From positions 1 to 5,534 of the forward strand of contig CANKLD010000090.1 of the NCBI GenBank assembly GCA_947483095.1: a stretch of 5,534 bases of DNA, written 5' to 3'. The position numbers and the translations under genes were made by a program. Shown piece by piece: positions 1-4,548 of this stretch (the stretch's first letter is position 1; every line of letters starts with the position of its first letter). Under the pieces are notes generated by a model that had not been told where the DNA came from, searched no databases, and saw only the letters and a list, made by a program, of their open reading frames with translations. The stretch comes from Bacteroidota bacterium. GTDB taxonomy: Bacteria > Bacteroidota > Bacteroidia > Flavobacteriales > Flavobacteriaceae.

Positions 1-45
1 GTGGGTCGCTACCTTATGTCTTTTTCTTTTTTTACCGCTTGGCAT
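1..45 (-). CDS. Small Lys/Arg/His-rich basic protein, 5' end only (AURKAIP1/COX24-like candidate)
   Basis: The minus strand reads MPSGKKRKRHKVATH from an ATG at 45-43 and leaves the window after 15 codons, so the length is unknown. Seven of the 15 residues are Lys or Arg and two more are His. It starts 29 bp after the HU stop on the same strand, so the two are probably co-transcribed. From memory, Bacteroidota carry a conserved protein of about 30 residues with this N-terminus next to HU and a Rne/Rng-type ribonuclease gene; that ribonuclease is not visible here. The pattern R-x-K-[MV]-x-x-H (RHKVATH) resembles the core of the AURKAIP1/COX24 domain found in mitochondrial mS38 and mycobacterial ribosomal protein bS22. 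A ribosomal or RNA-binding role is therefore inferred, not shown. There is no Shine-Dalgarno; the leader is A/T-rich as for its neighbours. I am fairly sure it is a real gene and much less sure of the function. Confidence 0.72.
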   Translation of the reverse strand, partial: MPSGKKRKRHKVATH

Positions 46-74
46 ATCTTTTATGTTTATTGATTAATAAATAA

Positions 75-365
75 TTATTTTGTTTTGTTATTTGCTTTTA
101 CGGCTTCAACGAATACTTTAGCTGGTTTAAAAGCGGGTATGTTGTGAGCTGGTATTTTAATTGTAGTGTTTTTAGAGATATTACGCCCTGTTTTTTCTGC
201 TCTAGTTTTGATAATAAAGCTACCAAAACCTCTTAAATATACATTATCTCCACTTTCTAAAGAGTTTTTCACCTCTTCCATTAATGTTTCTACTGTTGCT
301 TGAACGTCTCCTTTTTCAAGACCTAGTTTTTCCGAAATCTTTGCTACGATATCTGCTTTCGTCAT
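75..365 (-). CDS. hup: HU/IHF-family DNA-binding protein (HU-type)
   Basis: This 96-residue protein is a normal-length HU: a small dimeric nucleoid protein that bends DNA with little sequence preference. The N-terminal helices (residues 1-40, starting MTKADIVAKISEKLGL) are followed by the family signature G46-F-G-S-F50, then K-T-R and T-G-R-N around 53-62, the beta-arm, and the closing IPAFKPAK at 76-83. At the beta-arm tip, where HU and IHF usually have R-N-P, this protein has R61-N62-I63, so the proline that normally wedges between base pairs is missing. The tail is short (VKANNKTK), without the long Lys/Ala-rich extension of some Bacteroidota HU-like proteins. The start ATG is immediately preceded by an A-run and no Shine-Dalgarno. 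A good promoter candidate lies about 40-70 bp upstream, and the small basic gene follows 29 bp downstream. Confidence 0.97.
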   Translation of the reverse strand: MTKADIVAKISEKLGLEKGDVQATVETLMEEVKNSLESGDNVYLRGFGSFIIKTRAEKTGRNISKNTTIKIPAHNIPAFKPAKVFVEAVKANNKTK

Positions 366-404
366 TTTTTTCTAATTAATAAAGTTCTACTTTTTTTGAG
401 GTTG

Positions 405-436
405 CAAATATATGAATTAAAAAAACAAATATTCAA
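405..436 (-). promoter_or_regulatory. Promoter candidate for HU (Bacteroidota type)
   Basis: On the minus strand a TATATTTG box (412-405) matches the Bacteroidota -7 consensus TAnnTTTG exactly. A TTG (436-434, in context CTTGAA) lies 21 bp upstream, within the 17-23 bp spacing reported for Flavobacterium promoters. Transcription would begin near position 399 and give an A-rich leader of roughly 30-35 nt before the HU ATG. A TTTG at 429-426 is an alternative but leaves only 13 bp. This is the best promoter match in the window. Confidence 0.55.
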
Positions 437-446
437 GCATAAACCA

Positions 447-478
447 TTAAAATTTAACAACATAAAAAATTACTTTTG
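447..478 (+). promoter_or_regulatory. Promoter candidate for the mutY-ssb-gldE-gldD cluster
   Basis: TACTTTTG at 471-478 matches the Bacteroidota -7 consensus TAnnTTTG. The -33 position is weak: only a TTA (447-449) lies at the right distance (21 bp). Transcription would start near 483-485, leaving a leader of only about 12-14 nt before the mutY GTG. It stands back to back with the HU promoter candidate, about 10 bp apart. Apart from these two elements I see nothing else in the 131-bp spacer (366-496). Confidence 0.42.
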
Positions 479-496
479 CATTCTAAATAATAGAAC

Positions 497-1546
497 GTGA
501 TTTTTTCTAATTCATTAATTCATTGGTACTTAAATAATAAACGGGATTTGCCTTGGCGAAATACGCAGAATCCTTATAATATATGGTTGTCGGAAATCAT
601 GCTCCAACAAACAAGAGTAGCGCAAGGATTACCCTATTATTTAGATTTCATTTCTACTTTTCCAACGGTATTTGACTTAGCAAAAGCACCCGAAGAAAAA
701 GTATTAAAACATTGGCAGGGTTTAGGGTATTATTCGCGTGCAAGAAACCTCCATTATACTGCGCAATATGTTGCTTTAGAATTAAAAGGAGAATTTCCGA
801 ATAACTACAAGGAGTTATTAAAACTCAAAGGAATTGGGGAATATACCGCTGCAGCAATTGCCTCTTTTTCATTTAATGAAGCAGTTCCTGTGGTTGATGG
901 AAATGTATTTAGGGTGCTTTCCAGATATTTTAATATTGAGACCGATATTTCATTGGCAACAGCCAAAAAAGAGTTTTTTGAGTTAGCCCTAGAACTAATG
1001 CCAAAAAACGACCCCGCCACTTTCAACCAGGCTATTATGGAATTTGGGGCCCTACAATGTGTTCCTAAAAATCCGGATTGCCAAAATTGTATTTTTAATA
1101 GTAGTTGTTTGGCATTGCAAAAGAAAAAAGTAAAAGAACTTCCAGTTAAATCAAAGAAAACAAAAATTAGTTTTCGCTTTTTTAATTATATTGTTTTTGA
1201 AGACGATAAATTGAAGACGTTGATTCAAAAAAGAGATCAAAAGGGAATTTGGCAAAATTTATATGAATTCCCACTGATTGAAACGGAAAGTGAGATGGAT
1301 TTAGATACCGTTTCGGAATTGATATCCAATAAATACCAATCGGAATATAAAATTACCCGAATTTCAAATTTGAATTCAAAGCGTCAAATACACAAATTAT
1401 CACACCAACATTTGAATATTAATTTTTGGAAAGTAAAAGTAAAAGGGGAGCTTTTAGGTGCCATAAATAGAAAAAAAGTCAAAGATTTCCCTTTTCCAAA
1501 AGTTATTTTTAATTTTATAGAAGAGCATTATAATGAATTAAGTTAA
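497..1546 (+). CDS. mutY: A/G-specific adenine DNA glycosylase MutY
   Basis: MutY removes adenine mispaired with 8-oxoguanine or guanine, starting base excision repair. At 349 residues it is full length (E. coli MutY is 350). The glycosylase domain (about 1-205) has WLSEIMLQQTRV with the presumed catalytic Glu33, the helix-hairpin-helix LKGIGEYTAAA (110-120), and VVDGNVFRVLSR with the catalytic Asp134. The 4Fe-4S cluster ligands are present with canonical spacing C-x6-C-x2-C-x5-C (C188, C195, C198, C204). The C-terminal NUDIX-like domain (about 225-345), which reads 8-oxoG, contains GIWQNLYEFP and H299-K-L-S302-H-Q-H; Ser302 corresponds to the serine of the usual F-S-H motif. The start is GTG: an in-frame TAG ends two codons upstream and no ATG or TTG lies between, so no longer form is possible. 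It heads a same-strand cluster, with ssb 40 bp downstream. Confidence 0.97.
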   Translation: MIFSNSLIHWYLNNKRDLPWRNTQNPYNIWLSEIMLQQTRVAQGLPYYLDFISTFPTVFDLAKAPEEKVLKHWQGLGYYSRARNLHYTAQYVALELKGEFPNNYKELLKLKGIGEYTAAAIASFSFNEAVPVVDGNVFRVLSRYFNIETDISLATAKKEFFELALELMPKNDPATFNQAIMEFGALQCVPKNPDCQNCIFNSSCLALQKKKVKELPVKSKKTKISFRFFNYIVFEDDKLKTLIQKRDQKGIWQNLYEFPLIETESEMDLDTVSELISNKYQSEYKITRISNLNSKRQIHKLSHQHLNINFWKVKVKGELLGAINRKKVKDFPFPKVIFNFIEEHYNELS

Positions 1547-1553
1547 AAAAGCG

Positions 1554-1561
1554 TACATTTG
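1554..1561 (+). promoter_or_regulatory. -7 promoter element candidate upstream of ssb
   Basis: TACATTTG, just after the mutY stop, matches TAnnTTTG and would start transcription near 1567, about 20 nt before the ssb ATG. No TTG lies at the proper -33 distance, so only half of the promoter is recognisable. If active, ssb, gldE and gldD could be transcribed independently of mutY. Confidence 0.35.
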
Positions 1562-1586
1562 AAATTACTAAAATTTTTAAAATAAG

Positions 1587-1997
1587 ATGAACGGAACAAT
1601 AAACAAGGTGATGCTGATTGGCTACCTAGGCGACGATGTTAAAATGCACTACTTCGATGGTGGAAATTGTATTGGTAGATTTCCTTTGGCAACAAATGAA
1701 ACCTACATTAATAAAACTACCAATGAGAAAATAAATACAACAGAATGGCACAATCTAGTGGTTCGAAATAAAGCGGCTGAAATTTGTGAAAAGTATTTAT
1801 CTAAAGGAGATAAAATATATGTTGAAGGAAGAATAAAATCACGCCAATGGCAAACAGATGAGGGATCAACCAAGTTTACAACTGAAATTCAAGTTACAGA
1901 ATTTACGTTTTTAACAACTAAAAAAGAATCCGAACCATTTAAGCCATCCAATTCTGATTCGCCAGCTACTGGCCAATTAGATGATTCGCCATACTAA
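1587..1997 (+). CDS. ssb: Single-stranded DNA-binding protein (SSB)
   Basis: SSB coats single-stranded DNA in replication, repair and recombination and recruits partner proteins through its acidic C-terminal tip. The OB-fold fills residues 1-112: start MNGTINKVMLIGYLGDDV, then F-D-G-G-N-C-I-G-R-F-P-L-A-T-N (23-37), T-E-W54-H-N-L-V-V, Y70-L-S-K-G-D-K-I-Y-V-E-G-R (70-82) and W89. The protein is short (136 residues; E. coli has 178) because the flexible linker is only about 20 residues (Lys/Ser/Pro-rich). The last residues are L-D-D-S-P-Y, so the familiar D-D-L/I-P-F ending is modified: fewer acids, Ser before Pro, and Tyr in place of the final Phe. A stop follows directly, with no sign of a frameshift. 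The ATG has an A/T-rich leader without Shine-Dalgarno. It lies between mutY and gldE; the OB-fold looks complete. Confidence 0.96.
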   Translation: MNGTINKVMLIGYLGDDVKMHYFDGGNCIGRFPLATNETYINKTTNEKINTTEWHNLVVRNKAAEICEKYLSKGDKIYVEGRIKSRQWQTDEGSTKFTTEIQVTEFTFLTTKKESEPFKPSNSDSPATGQLDDSPY

Positions 1998-2020
1998 TTG
2001 TTTAACTAATCCCATTAATT

Positions 2021-3322
2021 TTGGACCCGGAACCTCCCAGTTTCAACGACTTATTTCAAAACATAGATTCTAATTTGCTTTTTGGTACAATTGGAATTTT
2101 TGTTTTGCTTTTTATATCGGCATTGCTTTCTGGTGCTGAAGTAGCCTTTTTTTCTTTGTCCCCAAAAACCCTTGATGATCTTTCAAAAGCAGATTCTTCT
2201 AAAGGGAAACTTATATTATTATTAGTCGACAAGCCTAAAAAATTATTAGCAACGCTCCTTGTAGCGAATAATTTTATTAATATTGGAGTCGTGATTTTGT
2301 TCTCCTTTATTAGCGCCAGCTTGTTTTCGGCAATTGCATCTGAATTAATTAAATTTGTTTTAGAAGTAATCGTGGTTACTTTTCTAATCCTATTATTTGG
2401 TGAGGTGATTCCAAAAGTATATGCCAATAGAAACAATCTTAAATTTGCTGAATTCGTAGTTCGGCCTTTATATATAGTAGATAAATTACTAACGCCAATT
2501 AGCTCTCCAATGAGGGCGTTAACGATTTATTTGCATGAAAAATTAGGCAAACAAAAAGCTTATTTTACCGTTGATCAATTGTCCCAAGCATTAGAATTAA
2601 CTTCCTCTGAAGGGTCTTCACATGGAGAACAAAAAATTTTAGAGGGCATTGTAACGTTTGGAAATACCGATACCAAACAAGTAATGAGCCCCAGAATTGA
2701 TGTTTTTGCAATTGAAATTAACGAAGCGTTTGATAAAATTCTTCCTAAAATAATCGAAAAAGGATATTCTAGAATTCCAGTTTACGATGACAATATAGAC
2801 AATATAGAAGGGGTTCTATTCGTTAAAGATTTAATTCCGCATATTGACAAAGTCGATTTTGATTGGAAAACGCTTTTGAGAAAACCATTTTTTGTACCTG
2901 AAAATAAAAAATTAGACGACTTATTAAAGGACTTTCAAAGCATGAAAAGCCATCTTGCGATTGTGGTTGATGAATACGGAGGGACCTCAGGATTGGTTTC
3001 TTTGGAAGACGTTATCGAGGAAATTGTAGGAGACATAAGTGATGAATTTGACGACGACGATATTCCTTTTTCTCAAATAGATGAAAAAAATTACCTTTTT
3101 GAAGGCAAAATAAATCTTAAAGATTTTTATAGAATTATACACGTAGACGAAACCCTATTTGAAGAAAGAAAAGGGGAAGCGGAAACTTTAGCAGGTTTTT
3201 TATTGGAAATTCAAGGTAATTTTCCTAAAAAAGGAGGCCAATTACTATTTGAAAATTGCTTGTTTAAAATTGTTTCTGTTGATAGAAAAAGAATCAAACA
3301 AATAAAAGTAACGGTAGAATAA
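2021..3322 (+). CDS. gldE: Gliding motility-associated membrane protein GldE (CNNM/CorC-HlyC type)
   Basis: The 433-residue protein has the CNNM/CorC architecture. The DUF21 membrane region (about 18-160) shows hydrophobic segments near 18-36, 75-105 and 110-128, with SGAEVAFFSLS (37-47), VANNFINIGV (81-90) and FGEVIPKVYANRN (126-138). Two CBS domains follow: one from VMSPRIDV (221-228) to GVLFVKDL (264-271), the second from about 288 to 340 with VVDEYGGTSGLVSLEDVIEE. An acidic stretch (341-347) and a CorC/HlyC C-terminal domain (about 355-433) end it. In Flavobacterium johnsoniae GldE belongs to the gliding set and is reported to suppress a gldB defect when overexpressed; its biochemical activity is unsettled, and relatives are linked to Mg/Co transport. 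The start is TTG: an in-frame TAA lies at 2003-2005 with no ATG or GTG between, and the resulting MDPEPPS looks like known GldE N-termini. gldD begins 6 bp downstream, so the pair is surely co-transcribed. Confidence 0.94.
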   Translation: MDPEPPSFNDLFQNIDSNLLFGTIGIFVLLFISALLSGAEVAFFSLSPKTLDDLSKADSSKGKLILLLVDKPKKLLATLLVANNFINIGVVILFSFISASLFSAIASELIKFVLEVIVVTFLILLFGEVIPKVYANRNNLKFAEFVVRPLYIVDKLLTPISSPMRALTIYLHEKLGKQKAYFTVDQLSQALELTSSEGSSHGEQKILEGIVTFGNTDTKQVMSPRIDVFAIEINEAFDKILPKIIEKGYSRIPVYDDNIDNIEGVLFVKDLIPHIDKVDFDWKTLLRKPFFVPENKKLDDLLKDFQSMKSHLAIVVDEYGGTSGLVSLEDVIEEIVGDISDEFDDDDIPFSQIDEKNYLFEGKINLKDFYRIIHVDETLFEERKGEAETLAGFLLEIQGNFPKKGGQLLFENCLFKIVSVDRKRIKQIKVTVE

Positions 3323-3328
3323 TTATAA

Positions 3329-3895
3329 ATGTTTAAAAAAAACAGCACTTTAATTTTACTTATTTCATCTGCAATTATTGCAGTTAGTTGCAAAAACGAG
3401 TCTATTCCAAAGCCGTCAAGTTATTTAAGATTGGATTATCCAATTGCAGAATATTCCCTTTATGAAAACGATTGTCGTTATTCTTTCGACATCAATTCGA
3501 ATGCTATAATTACCGAAAAAGGAAATGGCAACTTTGAAATCACCTACCCAAAAATGAAGGCAACCATTTATTTGAGTTACAAGCCAGTGAACAATAATAT
3601 TAAATTATTACTTCAAGACGCTCAAAAACTGACCTATCAACACGTAATAAAAGCAGATGATATTCTAGAACAGCCTTATATCAATTTAGAAAAAAGAGTT
3701 TTTGGAATGTTCTATCAAGTAGATGGAAATGCGGCTACCAATACCCAATTTTACGTTACTGATAGCACCAAAAATTTTGTAACAGGTTCTGTTTATTTTT
3801 ATGCAAAACCCAATTTTGATTCCATTATGCCCGCAGCAAGTTATATCAAAAATGATGTGCAGAATTTAATGGAGAGTTTAAAATGGAAAAAATAA
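3329..3895 (+). CDS. gldD: Gliding motility lipoprotein GldD
   Basis: This 188-residue protein is an envelope lipoprotein. M-F-K-K opens a signal peptide with hydrophobic core 8-19, and the lipobox V-S-C puts the lipidated cysteine at 21. The mature protein starts CKNESIPKPSSYLRLDYP; the PKP..YLRL-Y-P segment (27-37) is, from memory, typical of GldD. The remainder has no catalytic motif that I recognise and no further membrane segment. In Flavobacterium johnsoniae gldD is needed for gliding, with loss of chitin use and altered phage sensitivity in mutants, and it belongs to the Gld lipoprotein group linked to type IX secretion. Residues after Cys21 (K-N-E-S) do not clearly match the Flavobacterium surface-export signal (S-D-D-D-F type), so a periplasm-facing position is more likely; that is inference. 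It is the last gene of the cluster, starting 6 bp after gldE and ending 7 bp from the converging ribE. Confidence 0.93.
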   Translation: MFKKNSTLILLISSAIIAVSCKNESIPKPSSYLRLDYPIAEYSLYENDCRYSFDINSNAIITEKGNGNFEITYPKMKATIYLSYKPVNNNIKLLLQDAQKLTYQHVIKADDILEQPYINLEKRVFGMFYQVDGNAATNTQFYVTDSTKNFVTGSVYFYAKPNFDSIMPAASYIKNDVQNLMESLKWKK

Positions 3896-3911
3896 ATTAG
3901 GCTTATTTATT
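3891..3911 (-). terminator. Weak intrinsic terminator candidate for ribE
   Basis: On the minus strand, AATAAAT (3911-3905) can pair with ATTTATT (3897-3891) around a 7-nt loop, giving a 7-bp stem followed directly by more T residues (3890-3887). It covers the ribE stop codon and reaches into the end of gldD. The stem is purely A/T and would be unstable, and read on the plus strand it has no T-tract, so it does not obviously stop gldD transcription. Confidence 0.25.
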
Positions 3912-4490
3912 CGAATAAAGTTTCGAAACGTACTTCCCAATTACATCAAATTCTAAATTCACTTTGGTTCCAATTTCGAAATCATGAAAATTAGTGTGCT
4001 CATAAGTGTAAGGAATTATGGCAACACTAAACTCGTTTTTCATAGAATTTACTACCGTTAAGCTTACGCCGTTAACCGTAATTGAACCTTTTTCAATAGT
4101 TAGATTGTTTAATATTGGATCGTAATCAAAAGAGTAATACCAACTTCCGTTGGCTTCTTTTATTGTTTTGCAAACGCCTATTTGATCCACATGTCCTTGA
4201 ACTATATGCCCATCCAATCGATCGCCTAATTTCATGGCGCGTTCTAAATTTACAGCAGTTCCAATTTTCCAATCTGATAAATTCGTTTTGTCGATAGTTT
4301 CTTGAATAGCAGTCACCGAGTATTCGTTATTGTTTATTGAGGTAACGGTTAAACACACCCCATTATGAGCAACGCTTTGATCAATTTTTAACTCTTCGGT
4401 AAACGCTGAGGTAATAGTAAGATGAACGTTTCCGCCTTCTTTTTCAATTGCTTTGATTTCTCCAAGGGTTTCTATAATTCCTGTAAACAT
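3903..4490 (-). CDS. ribE: Riboflavin synthase, alpha subunit type
   Basis: Riboflavin synthase converts two 6,7-dimethyl-8-ribityllumazine molecules into riboflavin and a pyrimidinedione, the last step of vitamin B2 synthesis, in the cytoplasm. The 195-residue protein has the two tandem lumazine-binding barrels: the first (about 1-95) with S39-V-A-H-N-G-V-C46-L-T-V and the invariant start MFTGI, the second (about 96-190) with GHIVQGHVDQIG (94-105), V139-N-G-V-S-L-T-V and Y161-T-Y-E-H-T-N. It ends shortly after the second barrel, slightly shorter than E. coli (213). The reading frame stays open for 81 more codons upstream, into pdxA on the other strand, but MFTGI is the universal N-terminus of the family, so the ATG at 4490-4488 is the true start. 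It is divergent from pdxA (58 bp apart) and converges on gldD (7 bp). I see no FMN-riboswitch-like leader; the spacer is far too short for one. Confidence 0.97.
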   Translation of the reverse strand: MFTGIIETLGEIKAIEKEGGNVHLTITSAFTEELKIDQSVAHNGVCLTVTSINNNEYSVTAIQETIDKTNLSDWKIGTAVNLERAMKLGDRLDGHIVQGHVDQIGVCKTIKEANGSWYYSFDYDPILNNLTIEKGSITVNGVSLTVVNSMKNEFSVAIIPYTYEHTNFHDFEIGTKVNLEFDVIGKYVSKLYSNK

Positions 4491-4507
4491 TTGTGATTTT
4501 ATTTTAC

Positions 4508-4515
4508 TAAATTTG
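4508..4515 (+). promoter_or_regulatory. -7 promoter element candidate for pdxA
   Basis: TAAATTTG matches the Bacteroidota -7 consensus exactly and would start transcription near 4520, about 28 nt before the pdxA ATG. The nearest -33-like TTTG is at 4490-4493, which leaves 14 bp, shorter than the usual 17-23. That TTTG overlaps the ribE start codon by one base. Confidence 0.38.
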
Positions 4516-4520
4516 CGTTT

Positions 4521-4528
4521 CAAAATTA
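4521..4528 (-). promoter_or_regulatory. -7 promoter element candidate for ribE
   Basis: Read on the minus strand, TAATTTTG (4528-4521) matches TAnnTTTG and would start transcription near 4516, about 25 nt before the ribE ATG. No TTG is seen at the -33 distance, which falls across the pdxA start codon (TCATGAC region). It faces the pdxA -7 element across 5 bp. Confidence 0.36.
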
Positions 4529-4548
4529 GCAATAAATAACGTGTAGTC

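Noticed and set aside
56..71. Small inverted repeat TTTATTGATTAATAAA between HU and the small basic gene, considered as a terminator
   Set aside because: The stem has only six A/T pairs and no T-tract follows on either strand; the genes on both sides run in the same direction and are probably co-transcribed.
805..1026. A minus-strand open frame of 73 codons inside mutY
   Set aside because: It lies wholly antisense to conserved glycosylase sequence, including the HhH and Asp134 region, and has no recognisable domain; it is a shadow of mutY.
1998..2023. TTG (1998-2000) and TAATTTTG (2016-2023), considered as a promoter for gldE
   Set aside because: The -7 box overlaps the gldE TTG start codon, so the transcript would begin inside the gene; the spacer is also short at 15 bp.
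2056..2436. A minus-strand open frame of 126 codons inside gldE
   Set aside because: It is antisense to the DUF21 membrane region of gldE; its Asn/Lys/Thr-rich translation has no recognisable domain.
3211..3393. A minus-strand open frame of 60 codons across the gldE/gldD junction
   Set aside because: It overlaps both genes antisense, crosses their conserved ends and shows no recognisable motif.
4115..4297. A plus-strand open frame of 60 codons inside ribE
   Set aside because: It is antisense to the second lumazine-binding barrel; no independent support.
4491..4548. An FMN riboswitch upstream of ribE
   Set aside because: The whole divergent spacer is 58 bp, shorter than the aptamer, and none of the conserved GC-rich RFN segments is present.
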